DNA of 64,000 nucleotides, taken from NCBI GenBank assembly GCA_036426205.1, contig CM071579.1, positions 19,559,118 to 19,623,117 on the forward strand, read 5' to 3'. The notes beneath the pieces are model-generated. The model was not told the origin of the DNA and did not search any database. It saw only the letters and a list, made by a program, of their open reading frames with translations. A program made the position numbers and the translations under genes. The DNA is from Ascaphus truei (lineage: Eukaryota; Chordata; Amphibia; Anura; Ascaphidae). Positions 20,177-31,677 of the stretch are shown here, in pieces; within the stretch, counting starts at the first letter, position 1; each line of letters starts with the position of its first letter.

Positions 20177-21153
20177 TGTAGCAGGGCACTCCCCTTATGT
20201 CCATAGGGAGCCGGTTCCATGGTTTGGGAGGATCAGGCCATCTTGCAGTTGGTGCTGCATGTTATGTATGGGCTGTGTGTAGTGGTGGCAGACATGTTGT
20301 GGTTGGCACCATCGTAAGGGGAGGGCCTGGGGACCAGGAATATCCTCCGTGGGACTGGAGGCTGCGAGGCAGTGCTGAGGGAGCCGTGAAAGGAGGAGAT
20401 AGTGTCCAGGGAGCAGTCATCTTCCTGGACTAGGCAAGATTTTACCCCCTAGGCCCCAGGTAGCCCCTCAAGGTAGCTGAGTATGTGAGGGATCGCCCCC
20501 AGTATAGGGATTACCCGGTAGTAAGGTCTCAGCAGCGGAGCAGGACACCAGACTGAGCCGTGAATTACACCGGCTGGAGACAGCACCGTGTGTGCGGCCT
20601 GGACGTGAGGCGAGAGGGGATTGGTGTTGGAGACCCCGTGCCATGGGACCTGACCACCCCCCATTCTACTAACAGCATCCCCTGGTTACAGGCCTGTGCC
20701 AGGAAGGTACCAAGTACACCAACCATACAGGGGGAAGGGTAGCGCTGCCCTCACATACACATGTGGGACATGGGAGGTTCTATGGAAACCGGGTTCTAGG
20801 TGCCAAGGGCACCCTAAGTGTTGTGGGGAACAAGCACCCATACTGTATAGAGTTATTGTATCTCACTGTGTTGTATATTGTTATTGGTTGGGCATTTCTG
20901 GGGTGACCCAGTAAAGCATATATTATACGTGGTTGTGAGTGTGATTCATTAGGAGGAGCTATACAGAGAATAGGTATACTGGTTCTCGTGAGGAACTATC
21001 TGCCAAAGCTGGGATCCTCACGGGTGGAGGCGCTGTACCCATTCACTCCAGGCTCCCCAGGAGCGGAGGCTTACGTCCCCTGTAAGCCAATCAGGTAGCA
21101 CCGTAGTACATAATGCCTGCCGTTTCCCTCAGCAGTAGGGAAGGGGTGTCACA
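20177..21153 (+). mobile_element. Solo LTR (TSD CAAT)
   Basis: Begins TGTAGCAGGGCACTCCCCTT and ends AAGGGGTGTCACA. Both sides carry CAAT (20173-20176 and 21154-21157). GGTGGAGGCGCTG near 21025 is shared with the LTRs at 1028 and 29347. It lies about 200 bp from the previous LTR but differs in sequence and has its own duplication, so these are two separate insertions. Confidence 0.75.
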
Positions 21154-21157
21154 CAAT

Positions 21158-22540
21158 GAAAAAACCATGTGCTGAGATTTGCACAGTTGCCATTACAAGT
21201 ACAGCATAAAATACTAAAACTGGAACCAGGGCCAAATTAGGTTTTTTCAGAGAAGATATTTTTTTGTAGTGTTTCCAGAAGATGAAGGGACTTTCTGTAA
21301 CCACAATCTGGATAATTAGCGCCAAGACAAGAATCATGTTAGAATTAATGATCTTAGAAGGGTTTTCATTTTATTTATTTTTCTTAAACTTTTTCCATAT
21401 CTAGATTGTCCTGTTACTACGTGAATGATGTCATTAGTATTTCTCACGTTCCTAACTTTGGATGTTACCCTTACAAATCATTTGTCATTCACCATATATT
21501 GCTAAAGTGATTAAATAGATTTTGCCATTTACAATCAGCTTAACACGTGATGGAAGGCTATCATTGCTGGTTTAGATAATACAGGCGGGTTCCGTTGCAT
21601 GGCGATACCGCATTTTCAGCTTTCTGCGCATGCGTGAACTCGTTCTGCGCATGGGCGAACTCTTTCTGCGCATGAGCAGACATGGCGGCCCCCGTCTCAG
21701 TACCACCATATTGGCAAATCGCTGAGAAGCGACACGACAAAAAGTGGGTTCCTACTGTACTGAAATAATGAAACGTGTAACTTCTCTGGCTGTGACACCC
21801 TCTTGAACTGTCTGGAAGAATATTTATCACTTGATAAGAAATATGAATGCAGGGCTCCAGGAAAATTGGTACTATTACCATGACAAATCTTTCCTAAAGG
21901 GTAAGCTAAAAGTTAATTACAGAGCATAACAGGGTAATAAACGTTAATTTTCTGGGAACATTTATTCATCAAGAGATTTACGTTTATTATGAAAGAGTGT
22001 GTGTCATCATTTATTTGACCATTTTATCGTCAAATTAGATTAAAAGGCAAGATTTTGGGGGGCAAAGCGAGAATTGAACATCCTTATACAATTTCTATAA
22101 ATGTACATATACAAATCTATACTGTCTCTATACAATCTCTATAAAGTCTCACAGTGAACCTTTTTCCTAGAGGAAATATACTGTAATACAGTACCATTCA
22201 GACATCTACCAGATATACCACGCGGCTTTAGTGCATACAATGTGTCGACACATTGTGTGCTCATTTGCATGTAATTTCCCAGAATCCCTTGCTGCAGTGG
22301 AAGCACTGTATGCTGGGTGATAATGGTGAAAGGCAGGGGTGCAGACCTGCCTAAGACATGTGAATGTGCTCACAAGTGATCTTTTTATTTGCTATATGCA
22401 ATACGGTGGAGGTTTCTTGTTGCCTTTTTCACCCACCATAACTTAAAACGTGATTGTGTATATATACACACACGCCATCCAGGTACATAGCGTGCCACAG
22501 CAGTAATACACGTGAAATAATAATATAACGCATAATGGGA
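21158..22540. other. AT-rich non-coding stretch
   Basis: No gene is seen. At 21621-21685 a ~22-bp unit (TTCTGCGCATG.G.GAACTC) is repeated three times in tandem. Confidence 0.45.
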
Positions 22541-22544
22541 ATAA

Positions 22545-22620
22545 ACGCTTCAGACATGAAAGTAACATTAGGAAAAGGAGTCCCTGCCCCGAAGAGCTTA
22601 CAATCTAAGTGGTAAATGGG
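22545..22620 (-). repeat. L2-like LINE 3' fragment
   Basis: CCCCGAAGAGCTTACAATCT is the reverse complement of the GATTGTAAGCTCTTCGGGG stretch found in the 3' UTR of the L2-like elements at 8180 and 43665. Confidence 0.5.
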
Positions 22621-22844
22621 GAGAATTTACAGAGAAAGTAGGAAAGTGTTATGGTAAGTGCGAGACTTTGACCTGTACAGCAGGTGTGACTTTGAAAGGT
22701 ATTATTTTTATATGCAATGCCAAACATTCAATTAATTTGTCAAATTCTTTGGTAATGAATGGGGTATTGTTTTATTGTTTCATCGTAACCTCATTAGTAG
22801 TACCTTCCATATATCCAATGTATAAAACTCCCTCCGTGTTTGGA

Positions 22845-23215
22845 CATTTTATTTATTTATAAAAATGTGTTACCAGGTAGTAATACATTGAGAGTTACCT
22901 CTCGTTTTCACGTATGTCCTGGGCACAGAGGTATGATGACAAATAATTCATGGTTACAAATACATGGTTACATACCATGAGCAGGGTTATACATTATATA
23001 CAAGACATTGCATGCACAGTTAGAGATAATATATGTTATGGGCGTATGTAACAGTTACAGACAGATTAAAATGTGAGACAGCTTTATTTTTTAAAGAACT
23101 TAGACTGGTGGTGGCTGTGAGAGTCTCCGGGAGACTGTTCCAGTTGTGGGGTGCACGGTAAGAGAAGGAGGAGCGGCCGGATACTTTGCTGAACCTTGGA
23201 ACCACGAACAGTCTT
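22845..23215 (-). pseudogene. L2-like LINE ORF2 C-terminus and 3' UTR
   Basis: The minus-strand frame 23020-23205 contains GRSSFSYRAPHNWNSLPETL, the end of an L2/CR1-group ORF2. It is followed by a 3' UTR ending in TTACTACCTGGTAACAC and an A/T tail at 22845. It is strongly 5'-truncated and lacks any catalytic motif. The 3' UTR matches the fragment at 4047-4106. Confidence 0.65.
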
Positions 23216-23499
23216 TTGGATTCAGCTGGCCATTTTCGAGGCCACTACTGTATTTCTTCTATTATCATGATATCATTATAGTATTATCATTATAACTAGT
23301 GCATTTTTATTGCAACACCTATAATATACCTGATGACAAGCCCACAAAATATAGTATATCCTGAAAGACCCCAGAAATATAATGATAATAGTCATACAGT
23401 AATAACAATGATACTGAAAGAGGCCCAATAAGTAATCCTTACAGACACTGTACACATTTGAGTAATAAAAGAGAATGTACTTTATCGGTTGCCAGTGAC

Positions 23500-23620
23500 T
23501 GAGCTACCTGTGCTGAAGCAGTAATATCCTGAAAACCTGACCTGTTGGTGGCCCTTGAGGACTGGACTCCTTTTGAAGGGATAGGAGTTGAGGCCTGCAG
23601 AAGGTTCACCCCCCTGTAGT
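23500..23620. repeat. Fragment of CAGGGG MITE family
   Basis: GAGCTACCTGTGCTGAAGCA and CCTGACCTGTTGGTGGCCCT match the family consensus. The left end is missing and the right end is altered. Confidence 0.55.
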
Positions 23621-24187
23621 GAATCTGCTCCGGGGTACGTATCTCTCCATTTCCCTGAGACAGTATTATGCTGCCGAAGCCGCTGTTTCATGTGTCTGGT
23701 ATCTAGTAATGTGGCCTGAGATGGGATTAGCAGCCATATTAATGTAGGTAATTCGGCTCATTTGTTTGGTAGTAAAGAAGCCAGAGAACACAAAACTAGA
23801 GAGGTAAAAACAGACATCCGTTTGTACGGTGAATATATCTGTACGTCTTTAACAATAAACATGCTCCTTCAAAATGGGCAAAGCACACACAGCATACAGA
23901 GGTATAAACTTACATGAACATTGCTGTTTGCATATAAATACACACACATAATGGATAATGTATACACACACATACCAGTATCTTTGAAAATATACATTCA
24001 ATATACAGTACTGAACAGCACATTGCGCAATATTTCCATTTATTTATATGTGCGGGTTGGCGCTAGGATTGCCAGGGGGCATCTCTGAAAATATTGGACA
24101 CAATAGTGAAAGGTGCGACGCGCTCGAGACACACACACACACACCCCTCTCACATCTCTCCGCTCCATGTGTTTCCTCCTCTCCTTG
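23621..24187. other. Non-coding stretch
   Basis: AT-rich, with a (CA)n run at about 24128-24143. No gene is seen. Confidence 0.4.
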
Positions 24188-24356
24188 GCCCCACCCCCAG
24201 GCTCCTGACACCTCCTCCTGCTTGACTCCATTGCTCAGCAGCAGCCAATCAGGATGGAGGAAGCTGCCCAGCCCCCTAGCAACAGCCCTGGTCTCTCCCT
24301 GCTCGTGGAAATCCTGCTGCCAACCCAAGCCGGTCAGGTCACTAAGTCCAGAGAGG
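24188..24356. repeat. Left copy of duplicated flank beside assembly gap
   Basis: This sequence recurs almost unchanged at 24592-24760 on the other side of the N run (one clear difference, CCAACCC against CCAAACC). Confidence 0.8.
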
Positions 24357-24529
24357 TAATATCGGACACATACATGTCCAGAGAGGTAATACCGGACACA
24401 TACATGTCCAGAGAGGTAATACCAGGCACATACATGTCCAGAGAGGTAATACCGGACACATACATGTCCAGAGAGGTAATATCGGACACATACATGTCCA
24501 GAGAGGTAATACCGGACACATACATGTCC
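24348..24529. repeat. 30-bp tandem repeat array, first block
   Basis: About six copies of a 30-bp unit beginning GTCCAGAGAGGTAATACCGG and ending ACACATACAT. Because 30 is divisible by three it stays open in several frames on both strands; these frames are not genes. Confidence 0.9.
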
Positions 24530-24591
24530 NNNNNNNNNNNNNNNNNNNNNNNNNNNNNNNNNNNNNNNNNNNNNNNNNNNNNNNNNNNNNN
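24530..24591. other. Assembly gap (62 N)
   Basis: Run of undefined bases inside the tandem array. Confidence 0.95.
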
Positions 24592-25090
24592 GCCCCACCC
24601 CCAGGCTCCTGACACCTCCTCCTGCTTGACTCCATTGCTCAGCAGCAGCCAATCAGGATGGAGGAAGCTGCCCAGCCCCCTAGCAACAGCCCTGGTCTCT
24701 CCCTGCTCGTGGAAATCCTGCTGCCAAACCAAGCCGGTCAGGTCACTAAGTCCAGAGAGGTAATATCGGACACATACATGTCAGAGAGGTAATACGGACA
24801 CATACATGTCCAGAGAGGTAATACCAGGCACATACATGTCCAGAGGAGGGGTAATACCGGACACATACATGTCCAGAGAGGTAATACCGGACACATACAT
24901 GTCCAGAGAGGTAATACCGGACACATACATGTCCAGAGAGGTAATACCGGACACATACATGTCCAGAGAGGTAATACCAGGCACATACATGTCCAGAAAA
25001 GTAATACCGGACACATACATGTCCAGAGAGAGATAATATCGGGCACATACTTGTCCAGAGAGGTAATACCGGACAAATACATGTCCAGTG
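24592..25090. repeat. Repeated flank and second 30-bp array
   Basis: The unique-looking flank of 24188-24356 appears again (24592-24760), then about eleven more copies of the 30-bp unit follow to 25090, some with small indels. The right border TGTCCAGTGTTACCTCTTTT is the end of the parent repeat. Confidence 0.85.
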
Positions 25091-25183
25091 TTACCTCTTT
25101 TATTTTTACTGGACAGAGTCCTCCAAATACCCTCCCCAGGTATGATACTCCAAATGCCGGTTCAGGCCTGCCCCTGGATAAGG

Positions 25184-25537
25184 CTGCGTCCATAGGACTG
25201 CAGCCGTGCTGAGGCGCGCGGAGGCTGAGGGAAAGCGGGTGCTTTCCCTGGCCTTGGTCCGCGCGCCGTCCAGGGGCGTGTCGGGGGGGGAGGGGGGCTG
25301 TGACGTCACGGAGCTGGTTCGCCCTCATTGGGCGAACCGCTCACGTGACCGGCCCTGCGCTCCCTTGAGCGCTTGAATTTAACATTTTGCAAAGACTTAC
25401 GCTTCAGCACGCCTGCGGAAGCCTAAGCGAGCCCCTGCTAAAGCCGCTCTCATTGCGGCTGCAGGGGCTCAGTGCCGAGCGTGAGCGCGCCTCAGCACGG
25501 GTCAGCGCATAAGCGCTGACCCTGGACGCAGCCTTTG
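25184..25537. mobile_element. GC-rich MITE with AAGGCTGCGTCC ends
   Basis: Left AAGGCTGCGTCCA and right TGGACGCAGCCTT are inverted termini. The inside holds GTTCGCCC/GGGCGAAC palindromes around CTCATT and a TGACGTCA site. The core (GGAAAGCG.GTGCTTTCCCTG, GCTCACGTGACCGGCC) is shared with 31366-31675. A PIF/Harbinger-type origin is possible. Confidence 0.65.
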
Positions 25538-26234
25538 GCAACATAGTAGCCATCCAGGCTTCAACTGCATTCTAGGCCCTGCTCAGAAGTTTAACCCCAA
25601 CACTGCCTGTTCCTATCAGGACTTGTATTTTTGAGGCCAGTGAAAGGCTAGAGCCAGGGGCACTTGGCTACATGAGTATACTTTACAAATTATTAGTAGT
25701 TATCACACTGGGCTTTAAAGGTGCAGTTCCCTCAAATTGGACATATTTTGAAGTTGAGGTCAATGTGATGGATGCCCTTTCAAGCAGATTACCACTGATT
25801 TCTTTCCCTAGCTGTTTTTGATTTACATTTTTATTTTAAAAGACCCAAAGTCCGCAGTAATGTTTTCCAATTAACTTATGTTGTGAATTCTCACTTTCAA
25901 ACACAGGTTCTCCACCCGACTCTAACGCGCTCTCTGTTTACAAATCAGAATCATATTTCATTTAAAAAATAAACTATATTAAAATGAGAGTTAAGTCATT
26001 TTTTTTTTCCTCTTGCTTTTTTTTTTTTTTTTTTTTAGTGAAATGTCTCATTCCGAGGTTTAGCGATAGAACAACAGGATTGTATCACATAACAAGGTAA
26101 CACACACAGGTACTGTATGTACAGATTACACATTGCATACTGCATGCATTTACCTGTAAACTTACTGTGCTTCTCTTCATTCACTCCGCTTCACCAGCGC
26201 AGAGTGGGGCCTTGTCACAAAGCAGAGATAAGTG
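25538..26234. other. Non-coding stretch
   Basis: T-rich runs at 25999-26037. No gene is seen. Confidence 0.4.
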
Positions 26235-26412
26235 GGTTTTCCGGGGGCTATGCACAAAGCAGAGATAAGTGCTTTTAAGTGAAATAAAGGCCTTTATAGC
26301 GTGGTACTGCCTGCTGTGCGATTCACAAAGCATTGATAACAGCGCAGTATCGCGCTATAATGGGTTTTTATCTCGCTTAAAAGCACTTATCACTACTTAG
26401 TGAATCTGCCCC
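26235..26412. mobile_element. Small MITE with long inverted ends
   Basis: GGGGCTATGCACAAAGCAGA... at the left pairs with ...TTAGTGAATCTGCCCC at the right, and the subterminal GATAAGTGCTTTTAAG pairs with CTTAAAAGCACTTATC. The total is about 178 bp. Confidence 0.6.
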
Positions 26413-26466
26413 AGTGTGTTTACACAGAACTCCCACCCGATGGATGAACATGGACTGCGATATATA

Positions 26467-26508
26467 GTTACATAGTTACATAGTTACATAGTTACATAGT
26501 TACATAGT
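26467..26508. repeat. (TTACATAG)n octamer tail of CR1
   Basis: About five 8-bp units immediately at the 3' end of the CR1 copy. Confidence 0.9.
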
Positions 26509-27024
26509 AGATGAGGTTGAAAAAAGACATAGGTCCATCAAGTTCAACCTATGCTAAATTTAGACAACAGATACTTTATCCTATATCTATACTTACTTAT
26601 TGATCCAGAGGAAGGCAAACAAAAAAAACCATTAAGGGGAAAAATTAATTCCTTCCTGACTCCAAGAATTGGCAATCGGATTAATCCCTGGATCAACATC
26701 CTTCCCATGTATACTTATTTGGTATATCCCTGTATGCATTTCCCATCTAAAAAGATGTCCAACCTTTTTTTGAAGATATCTATTGTATCTGCCATCACAG
26801 TCTCCCATGGGTAATGAATCTCACACTGTAACTGCCCTTACTGTAAAGAACCATTTCCTTTGTTGCTGGTGAAATCTCCTTTCCTCCAACCTTAAGGGAT
26901 GGCCCCGAGTCCTTAGTACTGCCCGTGGGATGAATAGTTCTTTTGAAAGCTCCTTGTATTGTCCCTGAATATATTTGTATATAGTTATCATATCCCCTCT
27001 TATACGCCTCTTTTCTAATGTAAA

Positions 27025-28704
27025 TTAATCTAATTTAGCTAGCCTCTCCTCATAAGTTAGATTGTCCATCCCCTTTATTAATTTGGTGGCTCTTCTCTGC
27101 ACTCTCTCTTGTTCCATAATGTCTTTTCTTAGGATTGGTGCCCAAAATTGTACTCCATATTCAAGGTGTGGTCTTACTAGTGCTTTGTAAAGGGGCATAA
27201 TTATGTTTACTTCCCTTCCATCCATTGCCTGTTTGATGCAAGATAAGATCTTGTTTGCCTTTGCAGCTACTGCATGGCATTGGGCACTATTGCTAAGCCT
27301 GCAGTCTACAAGCACTCCTAAATCCTTCTCCATCAAGGATTCCCCCAATATATCTCCATTTAATTTGTAAGTCGCCTTTTTATTCTTGCATCCCAAATGC
27401 ATAACCTTACATTTATCTGTATTACACCTCATTTGCCATGTACCTGCCCAGGTTTCCAGTCTCTCCAAGTCCTTCTGAAGAGAAATTACATCCTGCTCTG
27501 ATTCTACTACCTTACACAATTTAGTATCATCAGCAAAGATGGAGACTTTGATCTCGAGCCCAACCTCAAGGTCATTAATAAACAAGTTAAAAAGCAGGGG
27601 TCCCAGTACCGATCCCTGAGGTACTCCACTCACAACTTTAGCCCAACCTGAAAAAGTTCCATTTATGACAACCCTCTGTTGTTTGTCCTTTAACCAGTTT
27701 TCAATCCAGGTGCATATATTATTACTGAGTCCAATTTTCTTTATTTTGTACACCAACCTCTTGTGTGAAACCGTATAAAATGCCTTTGCAAAATCTAAGT
27801 ATACCAAATCAACTGCATTACCCTGGTCTAAATTCCTACTTACCTCCTCCAAGAAACAAATCAGGTTAGTTTGGCAAGATCTATCCTTCATAAATCCATG
27901 CTGACTATTACTAATAATTTTGTTTTCCATTAAGTATTCCTGAATGTTATCCCATATTAAACCTTCAAGTAGTTTCCCTACTATTGAAGTCAGGCTTACA
28001 GGTCTGTAATTTCCCGGTTGTGATCTAGCTCCCTTTTTAAATATAGGCACCACATCTGCTTTACGCCAATCTTGTGGTACTGAGCCTGTGGAAATGGAGT
28101 CCTTGAATATTAAATATAATGGTTTGACTATTACTGAGCTTAACTCCTTGAGAACTCTTGGATGTATGCCATCGGGGCCAGGTGCCTTATTTACTTTAAT
28201 TTTTTCAAGTCGCTTATGAACTTCTTCCTCAGTTAACCAATTGTTCATTAATATGGAGGTTGTGGCTTCCTCCTGCGGCACTACTATTGAACTTGATTCT
28301 TCCCTGGTAAACACAGAGACAAAGAATTTGTTTAATACCTCAGCTTTTTCCTTATCTCCAATAATCTGCCTTCCCATCTCACACTGAAAGGGTCCTATAT
28401 TTTCTTTTCTCATTTTTTTGTTATTAAGGTACTTAAAGAACTTTTTAGGGTTGACCTTACTTTCTTTTGCAATCCTTTTTTCATTATCCATTTTTGATAA
28501 TTTGATTGCCCTTTTGCAATTTTTGTTACATTCCTTATCATTCTGATACGATGTCTCCGTCCTTTCTGACTTAAAGAATCTAAGCGCCTTCCTCTTCTTG
28601 TCCATTTCCTCCCCTACCTGTTTATTTAGCCACATTGGTTTTGACTTATTTATTTTATACTTATTACCCAAGGGTATACACTGATAAGTGTGCTTTTCTA
28701 ACAA
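27025..28704 (-). pseudogene. CR1 ORF2 reverse transcriptase
   Basis: The frame (559 codons from the first downstream ATG) covers the linker and full RT of a CR1 protein, which copies the element's RNA at a nicked target. Visible motifs are KAPGPDGIHPRVLKEL, ADVVPIFKKG, NYRPVSLTSIVGKLLE, SQHGFMKDRSCQTNL, VYLDFAKAFYTVSH, SGVPQGSVLGPLLFNLFIND and IFADDTKLC (catalytic box intact). The usual AFD of motif A is AFY here, which is not the metal-binding aspartate but is normally conserved. The C-terminus has RPHLEYGVQFWAP and ATKLIKGM. The same frame continues upstream into the endonuclease across a single stop codon near 28762. Confidence 0.85.
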
Positions 28705-28761
28705 TGTTTTAAAGACTGCCCATTTATCTTCTACATTTTTCTCTGCAAAAACATCATTCCA

Positions 28762-29346
28762 TTATATTACTACTAGATTAGACCTCAGTTTATTAAAAGC
28801 TGCCTTACTAAAGTTTAAGGTCTTTGTTGAACCCAAGTAATCTGTTTTTTGATAATGTATTTCAAATGAGACCATGTTATGATCACTGTTACCCAAATGT
28901 TCCAGGACTTGAATATTTATTATTACTTCTACATTGTTTGATATGACCAAATCCAGTATTGCCCCTCTCCTGGTTTGTTCCTCAATAATCTGGGTCATAT
29001 AATTGTCTTTAAGCACCCCCAAAAACCTGTTTGCTTTTGTTGTAACACTAATCTCATTGCCCCAGTCTATGTCTGGATAATTAAAATCCCCCATTATGCA
29101 AACATGACCCAGTTTTGATGCCTTTTCCATTTGCAAAAGTATTTTAGCTTCCTCAATCTCACAGATATTTGGTGGTTTATAGCATATTCCCACAAACATT
29201 TTCTTAATACTTTTACCTCCACTGCTAATTTCTATCCACAAAGTCTCTACATTTTCATCATTCCCTTCATAAACATCATCCCTTATAATAGGTTTGATAT
29301 GCTCAACAAAACCTGGGTACATACAGTCCACAAGTGGATATACCTG
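28762..29346 (-). pseudogene. CR1 ORF2 endonuclease part (5' truncated)
   Basis: The frame encodes the C-terminal half of an APE-type endonuclease: ETLWIEI, FVGICYKPPN, CIMGDFNYPDIDW, RRGAILDLVISN and LGNSDHNMVSFEI, including the catalytic D-N and S-D-H triads. The N-terminal endonuclease (INCRSL-type start) is missing. The open frame runs on to 29448, but the bases beyond 29346 belong to the neighbouring solo LTR. It is in frame with the RT and separated by one stop codon only. Confidence 0.8.
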
Positions 29347-30150
29347 TGTAGCCATGCATGTAAAATGGTCTGCAGTTGTCTCCCCTGCTGGCAGTAAACC
29401 TGGTAAGTTACAGGGATGCCAGCAGTAATCATGGAGGTTTGCCCTCACACCCTGGTGAGGTGCCCTATGTATGGGTGGAAGTGGCTACATGCCCTGAGTC
29501 CACAGTTAGTGACATCAGAGCTGTGACAGCTCCTGAAGTACATAAGGCACAGCACTGCCCAAAGTTAGTTGGTTGCTGAGTTGTTGGAGTGCGTTGGGAA
29601 GGAAGGATCCACTAGTAACTAGTAACTAGTGGTCCATTTCTACGCATGCTGAATAAGAGCCACACTGTGTCCAGGGACCTGGCACAGGGGTGATCTCCCT
29701 ACGGGGAGAGGGGATCCCACTCCATTGGGAGGGCGTACCTGTCAAAGGGACAGAAAAGGAATATGTGCGGCTGAGACAGCTGGCTGTGAGGGGCAGCTTG
29801 CCCATACCACTATAATAAAGATGCCCTTGATCAAAGACATTCGACTGTGTGAGACTGAAGTTACTCTCCAGCGGAAGGCACCACCGAGGAGTTCCTCATC
29901 AGGACCATCTCCCTGCGGACGCATAGATCCTGATGAGGTGGAGGCGCTGCACGTGATATAGGTAGGACTCGCACACACTACCTCAACTGCCTGTCTGGAT
30001 TGACAATCCCCGAATACCATCATGCGGGAGACTCCGGAGTCCTGTTGCCTACAGGTGCACCACCAGACACGACCATGTAATGGGGGCTGGTTAGACCACA
30101 CGGGCCAATATGAGATTGGGTGGGTCAGGCTAGAGGGAATACCCGTTACA
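29347..30150 (+). mobile_element. Solo LTR (TSD CCTG)
   Basis: Begins TGTAGCCATGC and ends ACCCGTTACA. CCTG is duplicated at 29343-29346 and 30151-30154. AATAAAG occurs at about 29815 and GGTGGAGGCGCTG near 29938, as in two other LTRs of the window. The left duplication falls at the 5' edge of the CR1 copy. No internal coding region is present. Confidence 0.75.
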
Positions 30151-30154
30151 CCTG

Positions 30155-31365
30155 TATATTACTTGCACAACACATTATAAGAATGAAATATCCATTATTT
30201 AAATACAGTATGTTTTATACATTTTATTGCGCATTGTGTCCAACTAAAATGGCTGCTGTGACGAGATGTATTGTTCACATGCGTACACCATTGTGCTTCA
30301 AGTACATTAAAAAATGCAACACTGTAATCGTTGTGTTGTCATGGAAACCATAGCCCTGTCTAGAACCCTCCAGGAAGAGGGGTATAAATGGGTGATGTCT
30401 CAGATATTTGGGTCTCGTGCGTGTGACCTGGGGCATTGTCTTTAACGCGAGAAAGGTTTGTGTTTTTAAGATGAAAGAAGTTGGATTTGGAAGAAAGTCC
30501 CCCAAAAGGTAAAGTTTTTTTATAACTGTAATGTGCTTTTAGTACAGTGCATGTTTATTTGGGTTTCGTCCAGAGAGATGAACGCTCTGTGAAGCCCAGA
30601 ATAAGATGCCCCCCTTTCTCTGGTGCTTTTGCTGATCTGTTGATAACACTGAAAACGCGACAGAGACCAAGACTAGTTCCCGTTAGGCTTTCAGTTTTCA
30701 CGCCGGAAAGGAGAAGGCACAGATATCCGCTCTTAAATTGATCTTCAGAGCTCTTTTTTGTCTCTTACTGTACGTTGAGAGGAGGATGTTTCTCACAGTC
30801 TCTTTATCATGGCTGAGTGCTGGGACTCTACTTGGCACACCACACGCAACCTGACGCCACTCCACACTTGGCGACGCCCAGACTGCCTTCTTCACAGGAG
30901 GCCACTTCCTGTTCGGTAGTTAGTGATATGGCGTTCTTCTCCATGGGGACCTTTTTGATGAAGCCCACACCAATGGCCAAGCACGTAACATGGCCGGCGA
31001 TGTTGCGAATGATGACTGCCCACACCTGTCAACTTACCAGTATGTTCTCGCCAGGTGCCACTCTCTGATGGGCCCACCACACAAGAACCATCCGCACCAG
31101 GAAGCCCACCCTTCTTTTCCTCAGAAATGAGAGATGTGGGGGGGGGGGGGCGCCTTTGGAATCTCCTTTTCTCCCTTAGCTGCCCTCAGTTATCACCTTA
31201 CCCATCTTCTCTGGTCTGTCGCCAACAGTGAAACCCTGATAGAGATGCCCCCCATGGACCCAGTTTCCATTGTGGTTCCAGTGTTCGCACCAGCACCATG
31301 GATGTTCATCATCAGATACAATGAGTAATATTGGCGTATAGGGGAGAGAGGAGAGTGGTTGGCGG
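30155..31365. other. Unassigned non-coding stretch
   Basis: No exon-like frame is recognised. GGGGTATAAATGG at about 30379 looks like a TATA box, perhaps of an old element, without a recognised gene behind it. A G run lies at 31139-31150. Confidence 0.35.
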
Positions 31366-31677
31366 AGAGGCTTAGGCCCGGGCCATGGTGCCTTCGCCTG
31401 CGCAGAGGCGTGCGGAGTCTGTGGGAAAGCGGATGCTTTCCCTGGCCATGGTCGAGATGCCGTGGGGGGCGTGCCTAAGGGCGTCACGGAGCTGTTTCGC
31501 CCTCATTGGACGAACCACTCACGTGACCGGCCTGTCGCGCCAAGAAATCAGTTTGAACTGATTTCTTGCTCAACGCGCCCGCACGCCACATGGACGCGAA
31601 CACTGCCTTAAGGCAGTCTGTTCGCTTAGCGTGCGGACGCCTCCGCATGGTCTACGGCACCATGGCCCCAGCCTTAT
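31366..31677. mobile_element. GC-rich MITE with 3-bp TTA target duplication
   Basis: Left end GGCCCGGGCCATGGTGCC and right end GGCACCATGGCCCCAGCC are inverted. Both sides have TTA, matching the 3-bp target of PIF/Harbinger transposons. The interior shares several 15-20 bp blocks with 25184-25537 (TTTCCCTGGCC, CACGGAGCTG, CTCACGTGACCGGCC). Confidence 0.65.

Larger units (their letters stand above)
26464..29346 (-). mobile_element. CR1 LINE, 5'-truncated
   Basis: A long CR1-clade copy on the minus strand: partial endonuclease, complete RT, 3' UTR (TTGAACTTGATGGACCTATG) and a tail of six (CTATGTAA) octamers, the usual CR1 3' microsatellite type. The 5' border coincides with a solo LTR that begins at 29347, so the LTR may have inserted into the CR1 or at its edge. 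Confidence 0.85.

Noticed and set aside
24348..25090. Possible CRISPR array (regular 30-bp units)
   Set aside because: Units are directly adjacent with no spacers, in eukaryotic repeat DNA.
24044..25328. Overlapping ORFs with MSREVIPDTY or DMYVSGITSL repeats
   Set aside because: Products of the 30-bp array, crossing the N gap; open on both strands.
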